Source: Spirosoma sordidisoli (GTDB lineage Bacteria; Bacteroidota; Bacteroidia; Cytophagales; Spirosomataceae). From it: 64,000 bases of DNA. Every line of letters begins with the position of its first letter. The stretch's first letter is position 1. The notes beneath the pieces were generated by a model. It searched no databases, had not been told where the DNA came from, and saw only the letters and a list, made by a program, of their open reading frames with translations. The translations under genes and the position numbers were made by a program. Location of the stretch: contig NZ_SBLB01000006.1 of NCBI RefSeq assembly GCF_004138325.1, positions 248,001 to 312,000 on the forward strand. The letters are read 5' to 3'. Positions 8,407-16,673 of the stretch are shown here, one piece after another.

Positions 8407-8787
8407 TCAGTCCGGAAAATCGACAGCCTCGAACATCCGGTAGTTGTCTATACTGGTAGCGGGGGCGAAGAAGCAGATCACCTTCATCTCTACATCGCCG
8501 GTGTTTTTGAGCATGTGTACGTTGCCCTGCTCGAAGAGTATGGCCGACCCCGCCCGCACGCTGCCTACCTCGTTCTCGATCATTACTTTTCCCGAGCCGC
8601 TGATGATGTAGATCAGCTCTTCGCTGTTGGGATGCGAGTGGGCGGGTCGTACGGCTTCGCCCGGCAGCACCCGAATGACGCATACCGACAGGTTCTGGGC
8701 GGGCAGGGAGTCGTCGCTGGCCAGCCAGCGCATGAATCGTCCCGGATGTTCTTTTTCCGGTACGTCGTCTTCGTGAAGTATGGTCAT
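8407..8787 (-). CDS. Small cupin-domain protein
   Basis: 126 residues from the ATG at 8787. A longer reading frame exists upstream, but it lies inside the transketolase gene, and this ATG overlaps the transketolase stop as ATGA. The cupin motifs are clear: HSHPNSEELIYIISGSGKVMIE for motif 1 with two His and a Glu as metal ligands, and ILFEQGNVHMLKNTG for motif 2 with a further His. Small single-cupin proteins can be isomerases, lactone-related enzymes or sensors. The stop/start overlap implies translation coupled to transketolase. Confidence 0.85.
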   Translation of the reverse strand: MTILHEDDVPEKEHPGRFMRWLASDDSLPAQNLSVCVIRVLPGEAVRPAHSHPNSEELIYIISGSGKVMIENEVGSVRAGSAILFEQGNVHMLKNTGDVEMKVICFFAPATSIDNYRMFEAVDFPD

Positions 8788-10880
8788 TGGGGTACCTGGT
8801 TTAGGATGTCTGCAATTTGGTGGCTGAGGTGTTCGGCATCCAGCCCGTAATGGGCCGCCAGCTCGGTATACGTGCCCGAGTGGATGTAATGGAGCCCTTC
8901 GCGGCTGGCCGTATTGATGGGGTACAGCCGCCAGGTGTTCAGCTCGGACTCGCGCTCGAAGAGCACCTTTCTGAAGTTGGTCCAGAGGTAGCCGTTGTTC
9001 TGCTCGGCAATGAATACAGGGGTTCCGGCGCGGTACAGGGCTACGATGGTGTCGGAATCGATCGACGGCATATCGACTACGTTGACAGCCAGCCCTTTGG
9101 CGGCCAGCGCATCGGCCGCGTCGAGGGCTTCGTAAACGCCACGGCCGCTCGTGACGATGGTTGCCCGGGCCGCATCGGTCTGCCTCACCGGATAGGCCCG
9201 GCCAAACTCGAACCGGAAATCCGCGTCGTACAAGGCCGGAGCCGGGGCCCGCAGCGTCCGCATGTACACAATTCCTTTGTTGCCTTCGGCAATCCATGTC
9301 AGCACACCAAGCAGTTGCTGCGGACACGACACGTTGATAATCCTGACATGGGCGGCTTCGTTGAGCAGCAGCGCGTCGTCGTTCCCCATGTGCGTGGCTC
9401 CGTTCGACTGGGTTTCCAGATCGGCCGCCGTAGCTACCATGGTCAGGTCGATGCCGTGGCCTTCGGATAGCCAACCACCGGCCGCAATCACCTCCAGCCG
9501 TTCCTGATGCCCTACGGCAATCCGGCGGAGTACTTTCCAGTCGTAGAACGGGCAGAACGTGCTGATCCAGGCGTTGGCACCCAGTATGGCAAAGGCTTCG
9601 CCAATCAGCATCATGTTGGCCTCGGCCACGCCCACGTTCAGCGCCCGGCCTTTATCGACAAAGCCCACCCCGGCCTGCAACCCGCTGGTCGACGCCAGAT
9701 CCGAGTCGACCGATACGACCCGCTCGTCCTGGGCGAAGGCGTTCATGGCCTGCTCGATCACCTTGTGCGCCCCGTAGGCTTTCCCTTTTTCGAGCCTGGG
9801 CAGCCGTTGCGGATCGTACTGCACCCGTTTGTCGCGGACCGGCGCTTTTCGGGGCTTCACCGAGGCCGGTACCGTAGCTACGCCCACCACCCGGCCTTCT
9901 GCCTGGGTCAGCGTAAACCCCATGGCCCGGGCCTGCTTCCCGAGCAGGGAGACGATATCGGCCGAGGACTCATCGGCCGTGAGCTGGTCGACGAACTGAC
10001 AGAACTCCCGCTCGGCAGCCGCCCGTCGCTGGGTCTGCATCCCCGACTCCTGCCGCAGCAGCTCATCAGCAATGGACACCTTGTGGTTGGTCATGTACTC
10101 CGAGAAGCCGCCGTAGCCCTTCGTTGATTTGCAGATAATGACCGTGGGCCGACCATCGCGCGGGCCGTACTTGAACGTCTGCAGAGCGGCATAAACGGTA
10201 TGGTACTTGGTGGCGTCGACCTCCAGCACCCGCCAGCCAAAGGAAGCGAAACTACCGGCCAGCCCCTGGTACGGAAAATGAAGCACATTGACCGTATCCA
10301 GCTGACCGCCGTTGTTATCGACCAGTACGCAGAGGTTATCCAGTCGCTTGAACCCGGCATACATCACGCTTTCCCAGATCGACCCTTCCTGCAGCTCGCC
10401 GTCGCCGGTTACGGCATACACGTCGAACCGGGGCGATCGCTGGCCGGCGATGGCAAAGCCCTGCGCCACGCCCATTCCCTGCCCCATAGGACCGGTAGCC
10501 ACGTGAACACCCGGCAGCAGCGGACCAGGGTGGCCGTTGAGCAGGCTGGTGATCGAGCGCGAATTATCCAGCATGGCCGGATCGATGTAGCCCAGGTCGG
10601 CATAGATCGACGCCAGGGTGGCTACGGCATGCCCCTTGCTGAGCACAAACATATCCTGATCCGTGGCCGTGGGTTCTTCGATATTCAGGTCGATAATACC
10701 CCCGTAGAACAGGCTGACCATGGGGATCGTAGCCGAAAAGGCGCCCCCGATATGGATGGCCTTATCCACCGCATGGGCACACTGATACAGGCTCAGCAAC
10801 CGGATATCCGCGTCCTTAATGGCCAATAGCTGGACAATGCCCCGGTCGGCCAGGGCTTTCTTGTCTTCCAGATAAATCAA
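8784..10880 (-). CDS. Transketolase, single-chain
   Basis: 698 residues with the three transketolase domains in one chain. The thiamine-diphosphate domain shows SKGH at 81-84, GPMGQGMG at 130-137 and the GDG...NN motif running from 159 to 190. The pyrimidine-binding domain follows from about 370, with NVGVAEANM carrying the glutamate that activates the cofactor, and a C-terminal domain ends the protein. Transketolases move two-carbon ketol units between sugar phosphates. Here the gene sits among catabolic dehydrogenases, not with central carbon genes, so a specialised substrate (a keto sugar or sugar acid) is likely. Its stop overlaps the cupin start by four bases. Confidence 0.9.
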   Translation of the reverse strand: MIYLEDKKALADRGIVQLLAIKDADIRLLSLYQCAHAVDKAIHIGGAFSATIPMVSLFYGGIIDLNIEEPTATDQDMFVLSKGHAVATLASIYADLGYIDPAMLDNSRSITSLLNGHPGPLLPGVHVATGPMGQGMGVAQGFAIAGQRSPRFDVYAVTGDGELQEGSIWESVMYAGFKRLDNLCVLVDNNGGQLDTVNVLHFPYQGLAGSFASFGWRVLEVDATKYHTVYAALQTFKYGPRDGRPTVIICKSTKGYGGFSEYMTNHKVSIADELLRQESGMQTQRRAAAEREFCQFVDQLTADESSADIVSLLGKQARAMGFTLTQAEGRVVGVATVPASVKPRKAPVRDKRVQYDPQRLPRLEKGKAYGAHKVIEQAMNAFAQDERVVSVDSDLASTSGLQAGVGFVDKGRALNVGVAEANMMLIGEAFAILGANAWISTFCPFYDWKVLRRIAVGHQERLEVIAAGGWLSEGHGIDLTMVATAADLETQSNGATHMGNDDALLLNEAAHVRIINVSCPQQLLGVLTWIAEGNKGIVYMRTLRAPAPALYDADFRFEFGRAYPVRQTDAARATIVTSGRGVYEALDAADALAAKGLAVNVVDMPSIDSDTIVALYRAGTPVFIAEQNNGYLWTNFRKVLFERESELNTWRLYPINTASREGLHYIHSGTYTELAAHYGLDAEHLSHQIADILNQVPQ

Positions 10881-10959
10881 GGTAATAAGTTGGTTAGTAA
10901 GTCCTTAAAACGGTTTACAAGGTATTGTCACCTGCCATCGCAGACGCGGGGTTCGCCCG

Positions 10960-11715
10960 CTACAAAATAGACCAGCCGCCATCGACAAAGTAGGTGGCCC
11001 CCGTCACGAACGAAGCCTCGTCCGACGCCAGAAAATACATGACGTTGGCTACCTCGGCGGGTTGGCCCATGCGGTTCAGCACGCTCTTCGCGTTCAGAAA
11101 CTGTTCGGTACCCGCCGGGTCGGGCGAGTCGTTGATCGAGCCGCGCAGCAGCGGGGTGTCGATAGCCCCCGGCGCTACGCAGTTGACCCGGATCTGCTCG
11201 CTGGCCAGGTCGTAGGCCATACTCCGCGTCAGGGTATCGATGGCCCCTTTTGATGATGAATAGGCCGCCCGCTCGCCCACGGCCCTGTAGCCCAGAATCG
11301 AGCCGGTGTTGATCACATTACCCCCACCCTGCTCGATCATCATCGGCACAAAGGCGTTGCTCATGTAAAAAATGCCCTTGAGGTTGATGTCGTAGGTGCG
11401 GCTCCAGTCGGCCTCGCTGCACTGCAGAATACTACCCCGGATTTCAAGCCCGGCATTGTTGATCAGCACATCGGCCCGGCCAAACCGTTCGCGGGTTTGC
11501 TGAGCCGCCTGCTTCACCTGCCCGTTATCGGATATGTCGCACTGGCAAAACAGGGCCTCGACGCCCATCTCACTAATGTGTTGTTCAGCCTGTTCGCCCT
11601 TCTGGGCGTCAATGTCGATCAGTACGATGTTGTACCCGTTGCTGGCGAACTTAACCCCTGCGGCCAGCCCCAGCCCCGATGCGCCCCCACTAACAACCAT
11701 GACTTTCCTACTCAT
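10960..11715 (-). CDS. Short-chain dehydrogenase of the catabolic operon
   Basis: 251 residues. Classical SDR features: GGASGLG at 10-16 for NAD(P) binding, an acidic residue after the second strand (LIDID), which favours NAD, LINNAG near residue 86, a Ser in NTGSILGY, and the catalytic YSSSK. It ends in the usual FVDGGW. Expected reaction: reversible oxidation of a secondary alcohol on a sugar or polyol. It lies 26 bases after the zinc alcohol dehydrogenase and 79 bases before transketolase, which suits a role in preparing a ketose-like substrate. Confidence 0.9.
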   Translation of the reverse strand: MSRKVMVVSGGASGLGLAAGVKFASNGYNIVLIDIDAQKGEQAEQHISEMGVEALFCQCDISDNGQVKQAAQQTRERFGRADVLINNAGLEIRGSILQCSEADWSRTYDINLKGIFYMSNAFVPMMIEQGGGNVINTGSILGYRAVGERAAYSSSKGAIDTLTRSMAYDLASEQIRVNCVAPGAIDTPLLRGSINDSPDPAGTEQFLNAKSVLNRMGQPAEVANVMYFLASDEASFVTGATYFVDGGWSIL

Positions 11716-11741
11716 ATAGCTCGTTGTTAAAATCGTCTGTG

Positions 11742-12818
11742 TTAATTCATTCCATTGGGCTTCGTCGCCACCTTGATAGCACCGTCTTTCCGGTTTTCGT
11801 AGGTATCCAGCGCGGTTCTGAAATCGGTCAGTGCGTAGCGGTGGGTCATCAGCGGACTCAGGTCGATCCGGTTGTTGATCAGCAGTTCGATCGTTGGCTG
11901 GGCCGTATTCGGGTTGGCGCGGTTGCCCACCAGTTCGACTTCATCCAGCACCATCCGCTTGATGGGGATCGAGGGGTCCGAGTGCGGAATCCCGATCACC
12001 GACACCACGCCCCCTTTGGCAGCGGCCAGACAGGCCTGGGTCAGCGACTGCGCCGTACCCGCGCACTCCAGCACCGCCGGAACGCCCCGCCCGCCGGTCA
12101 GCTCGCGTACGGTCGTGACGACGTCGCCCTCTTTGTAATCGATCGGTATGGCGCCCAGCTCCTGCGCTTTGGCGAGCCGCTCACCGCTACCGGCCGCGTA
12201 TATACGGGCCGCCCCCAGCGCCTTCGCACAGAGAACGGCCATGAGCCCCTGCGGGCCGGTACCGATGATCAGGATGTCGTCGCCGGGCTGCATGCGCGAC
12301 CGCTTCACGGTATACAGCGCAATGCTGAGCGGATCTACGCAGGCCGCATACTCCAGCGACATGGCATCCGGAATTTTGAAGATGCTTTTCACGGACGTAC
12401 GCATGTACTGCGCGTAGGCCCCCGGCGTATAATGACCATATTGCCGGTGTCCCCGCTCTTCGTGGCCGTAGTTGAGGCAGATGTTGTAGCGACCTTTCAG
12501 GCACATCTCACAGTAGCCGCAGCCGCAGTGCGAAATACCACACACCCGGTCGCCCTCGCGCCAGCCCAGGCTGGCCGCCCGGGGGCCGGTTTGCACCACG
12601 GTTCCTGACCATTCGTGACCCGGTATGAACGGAAACCGGGTAGGCCAGAAATTAGGGAAGTCGCCCGCTACGATATGCGGATCGGTACCGCAGATGAAGG
12701 TGGTGTCAACTTTGCAGATCACTTCGTCGGTATCCGGTACCGGCACCGGCACGGTCTCTATAGCAAAATCGCGAACACCGTTGAGAACCAGCGCATCCAT
12801 GTGTTGAGGCAAACTCAT
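11742..12818 (-). CDS. Zinc-dependent alcohol/polyol dehydrogenase (MDR family)
   Basis: 358 residues of the medium-chain dehydrogenase family. Catalytic zinc ligands are seen in ICGTD (Cys43) and PGHEW (His/Glu near 68); four structural-zinc cysteines lie in CGCGYCEMCLKGRYNIC. The Rossmann motif is GTGPQGLMA near residue 188. The nearest well-known relatives are threonine, sorbitol and butanediol dehydrogenases, all oxidising secondary alcohols with NAD. With the neighbouring SDR it gives the pathway two oxidation steps. Gaps to its neighbours are 18 and 26 bases, consistent with one transcript. Confidence 0.9.
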   Translation of the reverse strand: MSLPQHMDALVLNGVRDFAIETVPVPVPDTDEVICKVDTTFICGTDPHIVAGDFPNFWPTRFPFIPGHEWSGTVVQTGPRAASLGWREGDRVCGISHCGCGYCEMCLKGRYNICLNYGHEERGHRQYGHYTPGAYAQYMRTSVKSIFKIPDAMSLEYAACVDPLSIALYTVKRSRMQPGDDILIIGTGPQGLMAVLCAKALGAARIYAAGSGERLAKAQELGAIPIDYKEGDVVTTVRELTGGRGVPAVLECAGTAQSLTQACLAAAKGGVVSVIGIPHSDPSIPIKRMVLDEVELVGNRANPNTAQPTIELLINNRIDLSPLMTHRYALTDFRTALDTYENRKDGAIKVATKPNGMN

Positions 12819-12836
12819 AATCAGTCGATTAGCTTT

Positions 12837-13625
12837 TTATAGTTGAGATTGGGGCACGATAGCGACGCCCCGGAACGGCGAGCCGGAGCCCCCTTTAATT
12901 TTGAGCGGCAGGCCCACAAACCAGAACGCGTGGGCGGGGATCAGGTCGACCTGGGCCAGGTTTTCGATGTTCAGGATTTCGCGCTCGCGGCATACGATAT
13001 GGGCCGGCTGCTCCCTGACAACGGCCACTTCATGATGGCTGTCGATACTAGGCGCGTCGGCCCCTACGCTGATGGCGCCCAGGTCGTTGAGGTATTCGAT
13101 GGCGCTACGATCCAGGCCGGGATAGCCCCGGATGTAGTCGAACGGCTGTTTCCACTTTTTGTACCAGCCCGTATGGTAGAGCACCACCGACTGGGGTTTG
13201 ATCGTAACCCCCGTTTTGTCCAGAGCCTCCTCGATATCGGCCCGGGTGATGTAGCTGGCCGGTTCCTTATGCGAAAAGTCGAACCAAACGCCGGGGGCCA
13301 TGAACCACTCCAGCGGCAGCTGATCGACGGAGCGCGCGTCGGGCTCGTTGACCACGTGGTTGATGGCATCGACGTGGGTATTGGAATGGTCGCAGAGGGT
13401 GAACCCGACTACCTTGTACGAATAAGGTGGTTTGGTGAGCCCCATCTTCTGGGTTTCTTCGTGCGACAGGTGATTCCAGATCAGGGTGCGCTGGTGGCCG
13501 ATGAAGGTAGGGTCTTCGGTGCTGATGGTATGACTGAGGTCCGTTACGACACAGTCGATGCCCAGGAAGTTGATCCGGGTCTGGAGGCTGAAAGGCGGGC
13601 AGAAGGCTTTTTGCAAGGTTGACAT
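12837..13625 (-). CDS. Cyclase-family metal hydrolase
   Basis: 262 residues. The signature CDHSNTHVDAINH near residue 77 is the HxxTHxDxxxH metal site of the cyclase family (PF04199), which includes bacterial kynurenine formamidase and isatin hydrolase. These enzymes hydrolyse amides or cyclic amides, and some members are thought to open lactones. GADAPSIDSHH and AHAFWFVGLPLKIKGG supply later active-site segments. No tryptophan pathway gene is nearby, so formamidase is unlikely. In this operon, opening of a lactone or cyclic ketone made by the dehydrogenases is a reasonable but unproven role. Confidence 0.85.
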   Translation of the reverse strand: MSTLQKAFCPPFSLQTRINFLGIDCVVTDLSHTISTEDPTFIGHQRTLIWNHLSHEETQKMGLTKPPYSYKVVGFTLCDHSNTHVDAINHVVNEPDARSVDQLPLEWFMAPGVWFDFSHKEPASYITRADIEEALDKTGVTIKPQSVVLYHTGWYKKWKQPFDYIRGYPGLDRSAIEYLNDLGAISVGADAPSIDSHHEVAVVREQPAHIVCREREILNIENLAQVDLIPAHAFWFVGLPLKIKGGSGSPFRGVAIVPQSQL

Positions 13626-13680
13626 ACGTTTTGATTCGCTAAGGATGAGGAGCAGAACCGCTCAGAACCGACCTGTACCG

Positions 13681-15153
13681 CTAGAACTTACGCGACCATT
13701 CTTTGGGCCACCGCTCCACAACGACTTTGGTTTGGGTGAAAAACTCGACCGCGTGCCGACCCTGCCCGTGCAGATCACCGAAGAAGCTTTCGTTCCAGCC
13801 GCTGAAAGGAAACTGCGCCATGGGAGCCGCCACCCCGATGTTGATGCCGATGTTGCCGGCCATGGCCTGACTCCGGAACTTGCGGGCGTTGGCTCCGCTG
13901 CTGGTAAACAGACAGGCCATATTGCCATATCGGCCGCTGTTGATGAAGGTCAGGGCCTCGTCTACCGTACCGAGTTCGATAAGGCTCATAACAGGGCCAA
14001 AAATCTCGGTGCGAATCACCTCGCCATCGAGCGGCAGGCCTTCCAGAATGGTGGGCCTGATGAAGTTGCCCTGCTCGAAACCGCTGATGGCCGGCTTGCG
14101 GCCATCCAGCAGCACCCGCCCCCCCTCCTGAATGCCTTTATCGATCAGGTGTTCGATCCGGGACCGGCTGTCTGGGGTAATGACTGGCCCCATCTCGACC
14201 GATTCGTCCAGGCCGAAGCCGGTCGTTCGGGATTTGGCCGACTCGTACAAGGCATCTTTGATGGCCCCCTGATCGCCCACGGTGATGATGTTGGACGCGG
14301 CCAGGCAGCGCTGACCCGCGCAGCCGAATACGCTGTCGGTGATGATCTTCACGGATATGTCCAGATCGGCATCGGGCAGTACCACCACCGGATTTTTGGC
14401 TCCTCCCTGGGCCTGAACCCGTTTTCCGTTGGCGGCTCCTTTGGCGTAGATGTATCTGGCAATCTGCGTAGACCCCACAAAACTGATGGCCTTGACGTCG
14501 GGGTGTTCCAGCAGGGCGTCTACCGTTTCCTTACCACCGTGGACCAGATTGATAACCCCCTCGGGCAGGTCCAGCTGATCGATGAGCTCGAACACCTTCA
14601 GCATGGTCAGCGGCACTTTTTCCGATGGCTTTATGATGAAGGTGTTGCCGCAGGCGATGGCGTAGGGCAGAAACCAGAACGGAATCATGCCCGGGAAGTT
14701 GAACGGTGCAATGCAGGCGCAGACGCCCAGCGGCTGACGAATCATGAACTCATCGATGCCCGGCGCGATATTTTCCGAGAACTCGCTCTGCATCAGCACC
14801 GGCATGCCGCAGGCTACCTCCACGTTCTCGATGGCCCGCTGAATTTCTCCCCTCGACTCGGCCAGGGTTTTGCCGCATTCGAGCGTAATGGTCCGGGCAA
14901 TCTCCTCGGCATTAGCTTCGAGCAGCTGCTTCAGTTTGTAGAGCGGCTGTACCCGCTTCATGACGGGTACCTCGCGCCAGGCCGCAAACGCTCCGGCGGC
15001 TGCCGCTACCGCACTGGCCACATCGGCGGACGTATGGCTCCCCAGCGGAACAGTACCGATCACTTCCTGCGAGGCCGGGTTGATCACAGCCACCGTATTT
15101 TCTTCCTTACTTTTTGTCCACGTACCGCCGATATAATTCGCTAGAACTTCCAT
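13681..15153 (-). CDS. Methylmalonate-semialdehyde dehydrogenase-type ALDH
   Basis: 490 residues. Catalytic Cys283 lies in GCAGQRC. At the position where ordinary aldehyde dehydrogenases have the general-base glutamate (ELGGK) it reads [18 protein letters not shown], which is typical of the CoA-acylating methylmalonate/malonate-semialdehyde dehydrogenases (MmsA/IolA). The expected reaction is semialdehyde + NAD + CoA to acetyl-CoA or propionyl-CoA with CO2 release. In the myo-inositol pathway this enzyme performs the last step. Here it would feed the end product of the operon's pathway to central metabolism. Confidence 0.88.
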   Translation of the reverse strand: MEVLANYIGGTWTKSKEENTVAVINPASQEVIGTVPLGSHTSADVASAVAAAAGAFAAWREVPVMKRVQPLYKLKQLLEANAEEIARTITLECGKTLAESRGEIQRAIENVEVACGMPVLMQSEFSENIAPGIDEFMIRQPLGVCACIAPFNFPGMIPFWFLPYAIACGNTFIIKPSEKVPLTMLKVFELIDQLDLPEGVINLVHGGKETVDALLEHPDVKAISFVGSTQIARYIYAKGAANGKRVQAQGGAKNPVVVLPDADLDISVKIITDSVFGCAGQRCLAASNIITVGDQGAIKDALYESAKSRTTGFGLDESVEMGPVITPDSRSRIEHLIDKGIQEGGRVLLDGRKPAISGFEQGNFIRPTILEGLPLDGEVIRTEIFGPVMSLIELGTVDEALTFINSGRYGNMACLFTSSGANARKFRSQAMAGNIGINIGVAAPMAQFPFSGWNESFFGDLHGQGRHAVEFFTQTKVVVERWPKEWSRKF

Positions 15154-15216
15154 AAACCAGGGGAAAACAAATCTTGATTAACGCGTTTTTGACTGCCAGA
15201 CGCTGGCGTATGTCGA

Positions 15217-16146
15217 CTAGGCTACGAACTTGTATCCCAGCTTTTTAAGGTAATCCCGGGACACTTTGGCCGATTCGAATTCTGTCATCGGCATCTTGTT
15301 TTTCCGGTCCGAATCGAGTTCGAACATGATCATGCCGGCCATGTCTTTCTTGCGGGGTTCGAGCATATCGAGGATTTTTTTCAGGTCTACGGTCCCGGCG
15401 CCCAGGGGCGCGTAGCCGAGGTAGCCGTTGTCGTTGCCGCCCGAAAAATCTTTCAGGTGAACGTGCTGAACGAGTGGCAGAAAATCCTGTACGATCTTGA
15501 CCGGGTCGCTGCCGCCTTTGGCCAGCTGCCCCACATCCGGCCCGAACTTCATGTAGTTCGTATCCAGATTCTCCATGATGAAGTATACCTCTTCGCGGGT
15601 TTCGATGGGCGTACCCGTATGCGGATGGAGCGCGCAGACCAGCCCCATATCGGTGACGACTTTGGCGTACTCGTTCATGGAGTCGACCAGGTTCTTTTTA
15701 TGTTCCCTGTAGTCGTAGCCGTCGCGTTTGATACCGGTGGGGCAGTATTCGACGACTTTGCCGCCGTTTTCTTTTAGCAGCTGCGCCCAGCGTTCCAGCT
15801 TCTTGCGCTCGGCCGGCCGTTTGTCGGGGTCCAGGACGTCGGTCATGCAGAAGGCCGAGATGATGGGAACGCCGTATTTCTGAACGACCTTACCGAATCC
15901 GCCCCGCTTTTCTTCCCATTCCTGAATAACCTGTCCGAAGGTCTCGAACGAATGGTAGCCTAGTTTGGCCATGTCGCTGAGCGAGGCTTCGAGGTTGTCG
16001 GCGCCGTATCCCCACAGGATGAAGGTGGCACCGATTTCGTTTTTTCTGGCGAGTTGTTCCATGGCCAGGGTGGGCAGGGCCAGCGAGGCCGCGCCGGCCA
16101 TACCGGCCGCTTTGATAAAATCCCTTCGGGTCAATGGCGTATGCAT
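15217..16146 (-). CDS. Tat-exported TIM-barrel sugar isomerase/epimerase
   Basis: 309 residues from the ATG at 16146; the upstream in-frame ATG at 16194 would run into the transporter gene. A twin-arginine signal (TRRDFIKAAG followed by a hydrophobic stretch) predicts export. The mature part is an AP-endonuclease-2/xylose-isomerase-like TIM barrel, with likely metal ligands in FETFG, ALHPHTGT, GPDVGQLA, HVHLKD and MFELDSD. The HPHTGT and HVHLKD segments recall inosose dehydratase (IolE). The likely reaction is isomerisation, epimerisation or dehydration of a keto sugar or cyclitol in the periplasm, before uptake. Confidence 0.85.
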   Translation of the reverse strand: MHTPLTRRDFIKAAGMAGAASLALPTLAMEQLARKNEIGATFILWGYGADNLEASLSDMAKLGYHSFETFGQVIQEWEEKRGGFGKVVQKYGVPIISAFCMTDVLDPDKRPAERKKLERWAQLLKENGGKVVEYCPTGIKRDGYDYREHKKNLVDSMNEYAKVVTDMGLVCALHPHTGTPIETREEVYFIMENLDTNYMKFGPDVGQLAKGGSDPVKIVQDFLPLVQHVHLKDFSGGNDNGYLGYAPLGAGTVDLKKILDMLEPRKKDMAGMIMFELDSDRKNKMPMTEFESAKVSRDYLKKLGYKFVA

Positions 16147-16159
16147 AGATTTCAGGCTG

Positions 16160-16603
16160 TTATTTGGAAAATGTGCAGACGGCGGCCCCGGCAACCAGCA
16201 GCAGTGCCCCCACCACTTTCATGGCAGAAATGGGCTCCACCGGCGACCCCAGCGCGCCAAAGTGAGACAGGACCAGGCCGGTCACCACCTGACCGGCAAT
16301 CATCAGGACGAAGGCGGTAGCGGCCCCGACTTTAGGAACGGTCCAGGCAATTCCGAACACCAGTGCGGCCCCCATAACGCCCGCCGTAAGCAGCCAGACC
16401 GGCACCTCGCGCAGCCGGGAAAACGCTTCGGTATCGCCGGAAGAAAAGCCGATCGCCAGGGCGGTAAGGGCGCCAATACCCCAGAAGATAGCATTGCCTA
16501 CTTTGGGATTCCGGATAATGGCGCCCACCTGGGCGTTCATGGTCAGGTGCAGGGACAGGATGACCCCGATGAAGAGCATCAATACGATCAAATACGGTTT
16601 CAT
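16160..16603 (-). CDS. YdcZ-type DMT-family membrane transporter
   Basis: 147 residues from the ATG at 16603 (MKPYLIVLMLF); a longer reading from 16654 adds 17 residues with no signal. Five hydrophobic helices cover nearly the whole chain, and MNAQVG near residue 21 is typical of the YdcZ/DUF606 proteins of the drug/metabolite transporter superfamily. Substrates of this family are mostly unknown. Its place 13 bases before the TIM-barrel gene suggests that it carries the pathway's substrate or a product across the inner membrane. Confidence 0.82.
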   Translation of the reverse strand: MKPYLIVLMLFIGVILSLHLTMNAQVGAIIRNPKVGNAIFWGIGALTALAIGFSSGDTEAFSRLREVPVWLLTAGVMGAALVFGIAWTVPKVGAATAFVLMIAGQVVTGLVLSHFGALGSPVEPISAMKVVGALLLVAGAAVCTFSK

Positions 16604-16673
16604 GAGTAAGGGCTTAGGGATTAGGATTGAGGAACCGGGATCGGAAGCCAGCACAACAGCCTGGCTGTGAGAC

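Noticed and set aside
8788-9474. N-terminal extension of the cupin reading frame to 9474
   Set aside because: The extra 229 codons lie inside the transketolase gene in another frame and resemble nothing; the ATGA overlap fixes the start at 8787.
12837-13625. Kynurenine formamidase of tryptophan breakdown
   Set aside because: The family is right, but no other kynurenine-pathway gene is present and the operon is sugar- or polyol-like.
13558-15144. 528-codon plus-strand reading frame opposite the semialdehyde dehydrogenase gene
   Set aside because: It is a shadow of the GC-rich codons of a well-conserved gene; no recognisable domain or start signal.
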